From the NCBI GenBank assembly GCA_905221605.1, contig CAJNDS010000083.1, positions 151,501 through 215,500 of the forward strand: a DNA stretch of 64,000 nucleotides, given 5' to 3'. This stretch comes from Symbiodinium natans (Eukaryota > Sar > Dinophyceae > Suessiales > Symbiodiniaceae). The position numbers were made by a program, and so were the translations under genes. Shown here piece after piece: positions 12,031 through 22,050 of this stretch; the stretch's first letter is position 1; every line of letters starts with the position of its first letter. A model generated the notes under the pieces. It was given only the letters and a program-made list of their open reading frames with translations, did no database searches and was not told the origin of the DNA.

Positions 12031-12933
12031 GAAGGGCATCATGTCTGCATACCATTGTGATGCAGCAAGCAGACTTTCTGTCTTGGATTGCGACATGGAA
12101 ACAGCAGGTTTGCGCAAGCTCACCTCGCCTCGAGGAAGCGCGGACTTTGTTGTCCAATATCCGTCCAGGCACAGTGGCCGCGCAAGACGTCATGATCTGC
12201 GGTGCCGTGTGAACTTGGTGTGGAACTAGTTTGGGTCTATCATACTTGGGTGCAGGCGGCGCCGTGCTGGAGACTGCGGCCAAGGTGCAAACTTGCAGTG
12301 CCGCATCTTTTGATGGACATTTTTCAAATCTCGGCCAGGACCGGGGTCGGCCGTCTCGGAAAGTCCAATTTGGAGCAGGCACTGCCCAGGAGACTTCGGC
12401 AGAACCCATCTCTGGTGCATCGTGTGGTCTGCGTGGTCTGTGTGGTTCCTGTAAAGGAGGAGTCTTCGCCTCGGCCGCTGCCATCCCGATCCGACAGATC
12501 TGCCATGGCCCACAGGTTTTCGAGAAGCTTCAAAAGGCGTGCTTTGCTCCGCTCTGCTTGGCTCAGTTCACGGTCTTAAGGTGCACCAAGCACAGAGCGC
12601 CGAAGCCTCAGGGCATCTCAGGCCGTACGAGGGTTCTGTTCTGGTACCAAGAAACTCATCCAAGGCCGCAATCCGAAAGCCACCGTATCCTGAACCGCAG
12701 AGTCTGCAGGACAAGGTCTGCAATGCCCGCCCAGTTCTTGCCCGTTTCGCTCAAGTCACACGTCTGTCGCGAGGAAGTGCAGTCGACGAATTGCTTGGCT
12801 TTTGCTATCTTTTGCTCCTAAAGCTGTTTTTTGGTCTGCAGACTGGGGTTTTCTTGCGCAGGCCACCAGGGCATCCGAAAAGACACAGCCAGTACAGGAG
12901 CAGGACGATGAGCTCCTTGGAAAGATGAGCTGA
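12031..12933 (+). CDS. Unassigned gene segment with a clear last exon
   Basis: Candidate exons on the + strand. About 12060-12210 reads FLSWIATWKQQVCASSPRLE then EARTLLSNIRPGTVAAQDVM. About 12565-12800 reads HQAQSAEASGHLRPYEGS and QSLQDKVCNARPVLARFAQV. The last exon, 12862-12933, follows AG|G, reads ATRASEKTQPVQEQDDELL then GKMS and stops with TGA. No domain recognised. Frames between the pieces are not fully reconciled, so internal introns are unplaced. A 162-codon minus-strand frame covering much of this region is judged to be a shadow. Confidence 0.35.
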
Positions 12934-13289
12934 CGCGCTGATTTCCTTTGTGACCTTCAATCTTTGCGGTTGAGTTTGGCACTTTACCCCCCTGCATCTC
13001 GCAAGCGCAGCCGGGTTTGTCTGCTCAGGCCCGAGGAGGTCTCGACGCCCCGGCGGGGCGCCAACACCGAGTCCTTGGAGGAGGACAGATTCTGATGTAT
13101 TGGGACTGATGCCAGGCCACTGTTTTTTTGATTGGGGGTTGCAAGGTGCTCACACTCCTCGGCGCAAGTCTGGATCTCTGCCCTTACGGCGACGAGGAGG
13201 AAGGCCGTTGGAGCTTCTTTGTTGTCATTGATTCTTCTACCGTTCTCACAGGAAGTTGCGAGTGACCCACTTGCATAGTTGCTAGTGGC

Positions 13290-13720
13290 TTGGGCAAAGT
13301 TACCTGCCCCCTGCCCCTTCCACACAAGAGGCGCAAAGAATTGGTGCAGGTGAGCTGGGCCCAGATCACTCGGCAGCGTCCGCTCAGCATCCCCAGGAAG
13401 AGCCCTTCGGTTGCAGTTGGAGTTGCTGCCTATTTGCGGAGGGGGGGGAGGGTTGCGGGTACATTCGGGGAACTCCCAAAGTTCATGGCATGGGCCGCCA
13501 CGTGATAGTTACAGACCCACCGACCCCCCGCTCGGGATATCGCGTCACTGAAGTCAGGAGATTGCCTAAGAGTCCTGCGGAGAGCCCCTTCAACAACCAG
13601 AGCCTTGGCACCCCCTGCAGTGCAGACAGCTCGCGGCTCGGCAAGATTTTCATTGTTGCTGGTTCTGGATCTGGATCCCTAGGGGTATCCCCAAACCGCA
13701 CTTTTTTTGAGGTCTGCTAC
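13290..13720 (+). CDS. Weak coding-like segment
   Basis: Two adjacent frames look mildly coding: about 13290-13440 (GKVTCPLPLPHKRRKELVQ, then SWAQITRQRPLSIPRKSP) and about 13490-13710 (RHVIVTDPPTPRSGYRVTEV). The second contains a GSGSGS linker-like run. No family, no start, no phase-consistent join. Could equally be intronic. Confidence 0.2.
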
Positions 13721-14517
13721 CTGCCGCGTACCTGTGCACCAAACACGTTTGCTCCATGCAGTTGCTCAGACACAGAATGCTACAAACCCTAGAACACACC
13801 TGAAACGATTCCGGGCCCACCCCAGCGTGTTGCAAACGCTCAAATATCATGGGATTTAAAGAGACCTCCTTGGATAAGTACTGAGGAATAGCTCCTCCAG
13901 CAAGAAGAAATTTTTCCACAAGCGTTGCCGGACCTATCCAGCGACGCAGAGTGAAGCAGACGAGGTGCGCTCGTGACTCCGCATGACTTCCTGAGACTTG
14001 CATAGGAGCAGACTGCAAACTCAGAAAGCTTGCAGGTGTCCCCCAAGTCTAATGGCACAGTCGACTCACCAGTTTCAGATTTTGCAGAAGGCCAGAGCAA
14101 GTGCGAGGTTAGCACGCTCAAGACACATTCGTTCGAGATGCATCTGCCGAAGCATGGCAAACCACCATGAAGATCCAGGCATGCGATCGCGTCGCGGGTC
14201 CTCCAGTCACGGGCAAGGCTTGATGGAAATTGCTTTGTGCCACACACCATAGCATTCGCACATGAGATCACTTAAGCTTGCTTGGAAACGTATTCAAGCG
14301 TGCAAGATTCACCTGCAGGCCGAGTATTGACGGCTTCTCTTCCTCCAGGTCCCATCAGGCACGCGGACATCGGACGACCCATGGTCATGGGATCTTTTTC
14401 TGGTTTCTGGATCCCACTCAGCCATGAAGACTTTCCTGAGCTCGCACATGTTCGTAGCATGACCAATCACAAAAGTCACCCAACTTGCACAAATAACAGT
14501 TTTTAGGGTGGTCGTTC

Positions 14518-14754
14518 ATGGAAGGTCACGGAGGCTGGATGGTCGAGAGTTTGATGTCACGGCTTTTCAGCAGCAGAGAAGGTGCTGTTGTCCTGAGCCT
14601 CTCGTCGTTATTGGCGTTGCATGCCCTTCCGCGCTTCCAAAAAGCCCAGGGCACCTTGAGCTTGTTCACACCACAGCTGACGGCTACCGTCCTTGCCAAG
14701 CCTCTCAAGAACCAGGAGGCTGCACACCCGCAAGTGATGTGGGCTCTCCGGTGA
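14518..14754 (+). CDS. Unassigned helical exon
   Basis: A single frame reads MVESLMSRLFSSREGAVVLS, then SLLALHALPRFQKAQGTLSL, then LTATVLAKPLKNQEAAHPQV and ends at TGA. The regular Leu/Ala spacing resembles an alpha-helical repeat such as HEAT or armadillo, but one exon cannot establish this. Neighbouring frames on either strand lack such regularity. Partners upstream and downstream are unplaced. Confidence 0.3.
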   Translation: MEGHGGWMVESLMSRLFSSREGAVVLSLSSLLALHALPRFQKAQGTLSLFTPQLTATVLAKPLKNQEAAHPQVMWALR

Positions 14755-14759
14755 CTCAT

Positions 14760-16287
14760 GTTATGTGAGGACGAAAGCACAGCAACCAACGAGCAATGCT
14801 TCCCGCCTTGGTTAAAATTTTCAATCGTGCCGTGTCGACCGTATCGCGGGTCTCATGCAGCCTGCGATGCAGCCTGCGAGATCTGAACTAGTCGCAGCAA
14901 AAGCCCAGTCAGATACAGGATATCCCTTGCTGTAAGGCGACAATCTGTTCGAAGCCTTCTTTGCAGCAGCCTCAGCAGCCTCGGCGGTCGTTTTGCCAAG
15001 TTGGCCTGACTCAGCGCATTGCTGGCATCTTTTTTAGGCCGGTTCTCTAGACAATGAGGTCATTGATCCCGCGCAATCGGACGAATCGCCGAAGAACTTA
15101 AAGCGGGCCTGGCGCCCATCCTTCAGCATGCTGACCACTAAGTAGACATAACAAAAGTAGGATCCCTCCGTTCATCGGAAGGGCACCTTGGGCTGAGGCA
15201 GCCGGCCGGCGCAAGACACGCTTGGCTTCAGTGGTCCCAGGAGAGCGCCGGCAACGAGATGGAACACGCGTGCGTGTGCGTGTGGATGTGTGTGTGTGGG
15301 TGGTTGTGTCAAGTTTGTCAAATTTGTGTCATATTTCTGTCATATTTGTCATATTTGTGTCAAGTTTGTGTGTTTGTGCGTGCGTGTGCGTGAGCGTTGT
15401 TCATGGATAGCGGGTAATTATCGGAAACATTTCCCCAAGGCTCGGAGGAAAGGCAAGCAAGCATAGTTCTTGGGCCGGCAGTTTGCTCAGACTTTGTGTA
15501 TCTCTCGCTGCTGTCTGTGAGCATCTTGTCATTGCGACTTGTGTTTTGCGCGCGTGTTTCTGTTATCTGTATATGCGCGGGGTTCCTTCTTGTGTGGCTT
15601 CGCGGCTGGTTCTGCTTTTTGAGCTGTGCGGCTTGTAAAAATATTTGTTTGCTAGCTAGTTCCAGTGTACAAGCTTGTCATGATGGCCGAGATGACTCTT
15701 GCGGGCGGCTGGAAGTATCCTCTTGTAGTGTTTCCACTCTCACCGACGAATTCCTGGGATTCGCGCGACCTACGGGGCGGTTCCTTTTCGGGGGGGGCCA
15801 AGTGTGTGGAGAGAGAGAGAGAGAGCGAGCGAGAGCGACAGCGAGAGTGAGAGAAACAGAAAAGAGAGATAGAGAGAGCGAGCCGCTTGTTAAATGTGTC
15901 AATCCCAGCCTGAAAAGTCCACGGGCATGGAATCAGACCGCACAGTGTCGCCCAGACCCGTTGACACGCGCCGTCAGTGCAGCTCCTCCGTGGGAGGGAG
16001 GAAAGAAAGAAGAAGGGAGGGAGGGAGGGAGGAAGGAAGGGAGGAAGGAAGGGAGGAAGGAAGGGAGGAAGGAAGGGAGGAAGGAAGGAAGGAAGGAAGA
16101 TTCTTACAAAAACTTATTGGCATGCCGATTTGTGGGTGCTCGCAAGAGTTTCATGGCTGGGTGCTGCTGATGAGTTGGCCGTGCATTTTTTCTGCTAGGA
16201 CTTGAGAAGAATGAAGTCCGCCTAAAGTGGCCGAGTGAAGCAGGTCATGCCTTGGAGCCTTAGCCTTCAGGTGGCACTCGATGTCCC
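14760..16287. other. No gene; three simple-repeat tracts
   Basis: No exon supported. It contains a GT/GTC-rich tract at about 15264-15400, a GA-rich purine tract at about 15806-15890, and a GGAAGGAAGGGA array at 15991-16100. Open frames of 70-224 codons cross these tracts but consist of repeat-derived residues ([10 protein letters not shown] or EGRKEGRKEGRK) and are not believed. Confidence 0.55.
15991..16100 (+). repeat. Purine (GGAAGGAAGGGA)n array
   Basis: About 110 bp of nearly pure purine, with a 12-bp GGAAGGAAGGGA unit repeated in the middle and GGAA repeats at the end. Long homopurine tracts of this kind can form triplex or slipped structures and are prone to length change. Confidence 0.9.
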
Positions 16288-17115
16288 ATGATCCTCTTTG
16301 CCGTGCTGTCATGCCTCTTTATCTTTCGCCCTGAGGAAAGCTTCCTGATAGAAAAAGGTTTCTGCCCAGGCCTGGCAGAACACCCACCAAGTCGAAGTGC
16401 GCAGCTGCCTTCTCCAGGTCCACTCGACTACCGCTTCAACGGACATGCCTTTGTCTTGTCGGTGCTGGCACAAGTTCTGAACCCGCATCTGGTCGGGGAA
16501 CGAGTTTCATCCTGTTGTTCCTGTTGTTTCTTGACTTCCTTGTTTCATCAAGCGGAAAAGTTCGCCAAGGAAAGCGCACCCTAACGATCTCCTGTTTTGC
16601 TGCGCGACGGGCTTAGACGGCTTAGATGCAGACTATGGCCTTGCGCCGCAACATTTTTTGGTCGAAGATCTGACCAGGTGTGTAGCGAGGACATGAGGCA
16701 TGCTGCCCTACCAGCAGATCATCGACTGCTCCTTGAAAGCGAAGTGGAGGAGAGAGTTCGCTCCTTGAACTGCTGACAGTCGAACCTGGCACTCGGCGCG
16801 CAGCTGGCTGACTCAATGTCTGTTGTTTTCTAGGAGAGAGGAGTCGCACGATGCCAAGCACAGAGAGAAGCTTGGCTAAACCGCCGCCGTATCTGGGTGC
16901 TTCTCGAAGCGCCTGTGGCAAGTCATGAGGATGATGAGGACGACATGATGCAGCACATTCCAGATGGAGGTGTTCTTTGCTTGGCCGCTTTTCTTGAGTT
17001 GGGACGCCGGAAAAAGCAATGGGTCAATGGAGGGACTTACAGCTCACGCACTGCCTTGCTCAATCATGGTTTTGGATCGTACTGTTGTCCTGCTCGTCTC
17101 TTTCAGTTTGTCTAG
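16288..17115 (+). CDS. Unassigned coding-like exons
   Basis: Frame 16360-16585 reads EHPPSRSAQLPSPGPLDYRF then NGHAFVLSVLAQVLNPHLVG and ends in TAA. A second at 16897-17115 reads VASHEDDEDDMMQHIPDGGV then LCLAAFLELGRRKKQWVNGG. Both look like real polypeptide but are not recognised. They could be upstream exons of the gene that ends near 19220. The second terminates at the TAG inside the inverted repeat at 17110. Confidence 0.3.
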
Positions 17116-17131
17116 ACTCTATAGTCTAGAC
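17110..17131. repeat. Perfect 9-bp inverted repeat (GTCTAGACT/AGTCTAGAC)
   Basis: GTCTAGACT at 17110-17118 and AGTCTAGAC at 17123-17131 are exact reverse complements with a 4-nt spacer CTAT. GTCTAGAC is itself self-complementary, so the site is two 8-bp palindromes in one larger palindrome. A protein-binding site or a foldback remnant are both possible. Confidence 0.85.
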
Positions 17132-17136
17132 AGTAT

Positions 17137-18181
17137 TTGAGTCTGGCTGGGCTTCATGGCTCCGTCCATGTTGCCGGCGCCGTGCAGGAATGGCGCTGGA
17201 AAAAGCCGTGCGGTCCGGCTGTAAGCCATAGCGGGTTAAGAGACGTGCAAGAGCTTGCATGTAGCCGCCGGTCCCTGGTCACACGTCAAACTGTAGTGGG
17301 ACACAAGATGGAGCCTCTAGCTCTCGAGGCATCCCGAGGCATGATGAGGTCACAGGGACATAGACCAAAGAGTCAAAGAGTCGTGGACCGCGCAGTGCTG
17401 GCAGCTGAGGTCTCCAAGATACCTTTCTTCGACTTCAGCTTTACTTTGCTCGAAGTCTTCCGAAAGAATCTCGGACAGGTGGCAGGGAAAGCTGGAGAAC
17501 TGGGGGTATGAATGTGGAGTGATGTGGACACACGGCGAATGTCTGTACGACAGGCACCTGCCATTCTCGATCGGCTGAACCGGGCCGGGATGGAGCGCCT
17601 GGCCAAGGGAGTGGATGCAGCTTGGCACGAACATTTGCGGTTTCAGGCGGTGCTGTGCAAAACCGCAGCAGAGATAGCAGAGTTTTGTCATGCACCGAGC
17701 TTCTGCAGAAAGAAGGTGTCAGACCTTCTGCAGTCTCCCCGCGTTCTGGGACTGACGGTGATGTCCCAGCAGATGCCGCGGCAGATGCCCGACAGCACGA
17801 AACAAGTTCCAAGTAGATGGTAGCGATCGGTTGGTGAGATCTTTTGTGCGCTACTTGAGGTTGCTGTCTCCTGGTTGCGAGTGGTCTCACTTCAAGAACC
17901 TGAGCAATGCAGAGACGTGCGGCCCCTTAGCCCGTACCCTCGGAAGGCAGGGACAGAAGTCACAGGAACAAGAGCAGCATGAAGCAGCTGCACGTCTCTT
18001 GTGGAATGAGCTCGGTGGGCAGGTGGACTGTCTGGTGGGGCCTTCTGACTCTGCTCATGCGCTGGGGAGAGAAGCTGCTGGAGGTGGGAAGCGAACTTTG
18101 AGAGACACCGGGATATGCCGGGACCATTTCGCGGCAGTGGCGGCAGGTGGTGTTGAAGCTCTTGCCTTGTGTTCTCCTTGA
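17137..18181 (+). CDS. Unassigned coding-like exons
   Basis: Frame 17400-17511 reads LAAEVSKIPFFDFSFTLLEV then FRKNLGQVAGKAGELGV and stops. Frame 17512-17820 reads SVRQAPAILDRLNRAGMERL, AKGVDAAWHEHLRFQAVLC, KTAAEIAEFCHAPS. Frame 17831-18181 reads GQKSQEQEQHEAAARLLWNE. All have the amphipathic, charged character of coding DNA. They lie directly upstream of the DENN-like exon and may be earlier parts of that gene; no domain is recognised here. Confidence 0.35.
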
Positions 18182-18539
18182 GCAGCAGGCGCACCCGGGC
18201 TTGGTTCGTCTGTAGGCCCAGGAACAAGCGGGCCCAGAAGCAGCAAGAAGCGAGCATCCTTGCAGCTACTATCAGCTACTTACTACATGCCGAAGCCCAT
18301 CATGTTCATGGCAGTCAGATATGCAGGTTCTATGCACGAGTTCCGAATCAACAAAAGATGCACTGGTGCAGGTATTGCTTGTCGGTGATGCGCAAAGAGC
18401 CTGTGTAGTGGCTTTGCTCCTGCGGGGCTTGCCGCAGCCTCCGGCTGTGCTATGGGAGCATGGGATGTCAAAGCTACATTCTGCATATTTCAGCATGCTG
18501 CTTATGCACACGTGCGGAGACGATTCGCAGCAAAGCTCA

Positions 18540-19220
18540 GGGTAGCCGGTCGCCGGTCGCCGCATCGTTTATGCCGAGGCTGTGGCCTTTCCGTTGGCAG
18601 CACCCGTTCATCTGTGCACCGCTGCCACCGGAAGCACTCCAAGAGCTGCCACTTCTGGCCGGGCAGCAGGGAGTGTTGTAAGCGGAATATGGGGTTGTGT
18701 TAAGGCTACTGCAGGCACCAGCAGTAGGCCACAGCGATCGTTTGTGGATTGCTTTCACTGCAGGAAGCCACGATGCCACTAATCATGGCCTTTGGAGAGA
18801 TGCCAATGCTCAGCCACTTCTGGGGCAGTGACCTTACAACCTTACATGTGTAGGCAAGCCAGCACAGAAACCATGCTTGAGGCTACGACACTGTGTATCG
18901 GCTGCCGCCAAGTATTGTTGCCGGCGTGTTGCGCAATGAATGGGCTTCCAACTGAGACCTTATGCACGCCATCACGATGCCATGCATCGCCTTCAGACTT
19001 CCCTTTGCCATCGTCTGCCAAGGTTTATATCAGTGACAAGCTGGAGACCATTGGTGGGTTGCCAGGACGCGGGCAATGCACAGAACGGCCATGCTCTCTC
19101 AGGCTGTTGAGCACCTGGCCAGGCAACAAGATCAAGCTTCCGGAATTTGTGCAGACACCGTTGAGGAATGAGATCAAGGAGGCCAGTCGACCCGACGGTG
19201 CTCTGCAGAAGGGCCACTAA
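18540..19220 (+). CDS. Probable DENN-domain (cDENN core) gene, C-terminal part
   Basis: The frame at about 18545-18680 reads SPVAASFMPRLWPFRWQHPF then ICAPLPPEALQELPLLAG. The run L-W-P-F-R-W-Q-H-P-F-I followed by L-P-P matches the hallmark of the central DENN module (LLYPFxWQHxFIPxLP), though with one extra residue before the LPP. Later segments fit the order of the domain: about 19021-19060 (VYISDKLETIGGLP, the expected beta strand plus I..LP) and about 19126-19200 (IKLPEFVQTPLRNEIKEA, like LPxLPxPLRxxL). DENN proteins act as exchange factors for Rab GTPases in membrane traffic. The intervening exon boundaries are not resolved and a canonical-looking GTAAGC donor occurs at about 18684. The upstream uDENN module was not recognised. 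Confidence 0.45.
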
Positions 19221-20338
19221 GGAGGTGAGTGGTCTGAGGCTCACTGAGATGTTCTACTTGTCGACGCTCGACCAACAGCTCCTCTCAAACCCTGCTTCAG
19301 ACACGGAGTTCAACCTTAAGCATTGATTGCCACCCCAAATCGGTCGCATTGTGGGTGTCGAGCTTGGGAAGGGGATACTGGACCCGATCCTGACTTTCGG
19401 GGGAAATGAGGAAGTGAAGCAGCGGGCCCCCATTCACGGGAACATCTGACGTCCGCCATAAGGTGTTTGCGTTCGGCAGGCCAGACGCAGCTTCCGACAG
19501 TCCACATCAAAGCTCCAGACGCTGCAGGACATCGTTCCGAAGGCCCCGCGCAATCCTGTGGCGCGGTTAGACTAGCCAAGTAGAGCATTGAGGAAATGCT
19601 TGTGATGTCCTTTTGGTTTAGAGTCTGGGGATGGCCGAAAAGGCGGCAGGAAAATCACCCAACACCCATTTGCAGAAACCAAGCCGCAACAAGAATGCGG
19701 ACAATGGGTGAGGTTGCGCTGCCCAGTGTTTGGATCTATGCGCGGGGGTGTTTGATGTGTGCGGATTGGGTGTGACCCGTTTCCTCATTTTTTCTGGGTC
19801 CGCACGAACTAAACGGCTAAACAATCGTGCACTGTGAGGGCAATTAAATTTGGTTTCGTATGTCGTATGTGGCATCCCTTCTCTACTTTTGTCTTCGCTG
19901 TGCCGGCAGTGAGATGCATGTGTCTTCCTCGACTTCGTCCTGAGTGATGCGTACAGTGTTGGCTAGGCGGGTGCCAAAAAACACGAATCGCTCGTGTCGA
20001 GGCTTTCGTTTCTCTCTGCCTCCGTCTACGCTAGTCAATTTTACTCGTAGATTTTTTCTTGAAAAAGCCGCTTGGGTTCTTACATTGGAGCCGCCTCACC
20101 AGCTCCGTTTCCCTTGACTACACGCAGAGATTTCGTTCCCCTGGCCCCTCCGCTCAAATTATCCCTTGTGCTGGAACGAGACACTTCCGATGGGAGCGAA
20201 GTCGACGCAGTCATATGTATCATCGTGCCGAAGCACACCGCAGCAGCACTTGTTGGAATGCCGAGCCTGGACGAAAGCGGAAAGTCGCAGCCCTTAACTC
20301 ATTTCGATTAAAAATGGGTTCTTGAGGAGGTCCGTCGG
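19221..20338. other. No supported gene
   Basis: About 1.1 kb with no exon I can defend. Short open frames occur on both strands without domain or phase support. It probably separates the DENN-like gene from the next. Confidence 0.4.
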
Positions 20339-21331
20339 ATGCTCACCGATTTACCTTGGGACGGCCAGTTGACTCACGGCCCGTTTTCATTTCTCCGTGC
20401 GTGCCTTCTGTCCCAGGGTTCGCTTCAGCAGACTTGGGCAGAGATTACATGTTCAAGCGCAATGTACTTTTCTGCGAAGTTGGGCATGCATTTTCCCGCA
20501 GAGGTTCACGAGGCAGTGGAAACAGCCATGCAAACACTGGCTGACCTGGTGAAAAGCTATGCAAGGAGAGCCTTGGCTGGAAGACTTGTTGTGCCAGTTG
20601 GCACGGAATCGAGGCACCTTTGTTTTCCGATAAACAGTGCGAAGGTGTGCTTTTGGGGGCGTGAAGCTGCATTCGGCTGCATGCCGAAGCATCCATCTGC
20701 TTTCGAGTCAAGGCCAAGTCGACGAAGTGCTCCGGAAGGAGGCACCAAGAGAAGCTGTGAGTCGAAGCCTTTCACAACCAACATCGGCTTTGTGGTTGCT
20801 CTTGGAAGAGGTGTCCCCTTGTTCCTCTTCTCCAGCAGACCTCTGCGAGAAATGCTACCAACGTGCGCTGAAGGTGGACAGGCCATGGAATTGGGGAAGC
20901 GAAGGGCAAATGCACAGGTGCTTGAGCGTCGTGTGCGCAGATCTGGTCCAGCACAGGTTTGTGGAATGGCTCTGGGCCCACGAAGAGGCGTACGGATGCC
21001 CAGAGCCCGTCAGGCTCTCAGAATCTCAGTGACTTTCTCCCGAAAATTCCAAGCGTCGACGCAGGGTGTTGCGCCGACGGAGTTTGAGCCGTTGCACAGC
21101 CGTGTAGGTAGATCGAAGAAGCCCACCAGCATGGTTGTTTCTGTGCTGTTTGTGCTGCCTTTTTACAGTATGCAAAGATACCATTAATGCCGTTTTCGAG
21201 CGTCGATGCTATCATGTATCCACAATGTCCAGCAGAAGCACGTGCAGAGCATGCACGTTCACCACACGTCGGCATGCCCACAGAAAGCAGTGCCGAGCTC
21301 TAGATTGGGGCAAGCATCGCACTGGTTGCAG
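20339..21331 (+). CDS. Putative MYND-type zinc-finger gene, partial
   Basis: About 20455-20585 reads GMHFPAEVHEAVETAMQTLA then DLVKSYARRALAG. A second frame at about 20700-21030 reads VDEVLRKEAPREAVSRSLSQ, ALWLLLEEVSPCSSSPADLC, EKCYQRALKVDRPWNW. The third, about 21200-21331, carries CRACTFTTRRHAHRKQC followed by RALDWGKHRTGC. The H-x3-C-x3-D-W-x2-H-x3-C spacing is that of MYND fingers, with the usual YYC cysteine replaced by histidine. MYND fingers mediate protein-protein contacts, often in SET-domain or signalling proteins. The exon ends before GTGGGG at 21332. The first cysteine pair of a full MYND was not located. One frame is open for 282 codons over the whole block, but the better peptide switches frame, so I do not call it a single exon. 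Confidence 0.4.
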
Positions 21332-21579
21332 GTGGGGTTCTACAAGACGTTCTTGCAGACGCAGTGCTTTATGAGCTTGCTGTTCGAGGACGCAGCTAGA
21401 TGATCCGCTCCTGCAAATCTTTGGCTTTCGACGTCACGAAAGTGCGTGTCCGTTGCGTAGAGTCCGCTTTAACAATTCAAGCACAGTCGATTCAAGCGCG
21501 AAACCTGATTCAAGCACTGCCGGTTCAAGTCGATTTTGCACCCGCCACACCAAGTAATCTCTCCACTTATTTTAAAGGG

Positions 21580-22050
21580 TTGGTATTTCAGGGTTTGCAG
21601 CAATATGTCCAGATGCTAAGACAGGCTGCTTAGGGGGTTTGAGGGTTGAGAGTTTTTAGAATTTATGCAGGCTTTAGGGGTTAGGGGTTTGCACATGCGG
21701 TAGGGTTTCCGGGGTTAAGGGCATCTAGGCTGTGGAGGCTTGAGGGTTTTGCCGGGCATCACTGAGTCCCAGCTGCAAAAAGGGTTCGTAGGGTGGGCTT
21801 CGCACCCTCTGCTCCCCTCTCACGGCCATCTCTCGATCTTTAAAGATTCGGGTTTTCAGGGCTGAGGGTGGATACTGTATGGCTTCGGCTTTGAGGCTTG
21901 GGGTTCTTAGGGTCTAGGGTTTAGGGTTTAGGGGTTTTGCACAAGGGGTATCATCGCTTAGAATTTTCACGATGTTCAGGGTTTTCAGGGTTGTTGGGTT
22001 TTTTGAGGTTTTTACGGCTTAGGGTCTCTTTCGTTTAAAAAATTTTCTAG
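21580..22050 (+). repeat. Degenerate interstitial telomere-like (TTTAGGG) block
   Basis: Many TTTAGGG, TTTAGGGG and GGGTTT variants in one orientation, best preserved around 21904-21945 (GGGTCTAGGGTTTAGGGTTT). TTTAGGG is the plant-type repeat reported at dinoflagellate telomeres. The block is too degenerate to be a live telomere and probably marks an old healing, insertion or rearrangement event. Confidence 0.65.

Noticed and set aside
15496..16205. Open frames rich in Arg/Glu or Gly/Arg/Lys
   Set aside because: They are translations of GA and GGAA repeats.
20339..21187. 282-codon open frame taken as one exon
   Set aside because: The more protein-like peptide changes frame at about 20.7 kb and the MYND-like exon is in yet another relation, so a single exon is unlikely. 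Only the first part is kept as a possible exon.
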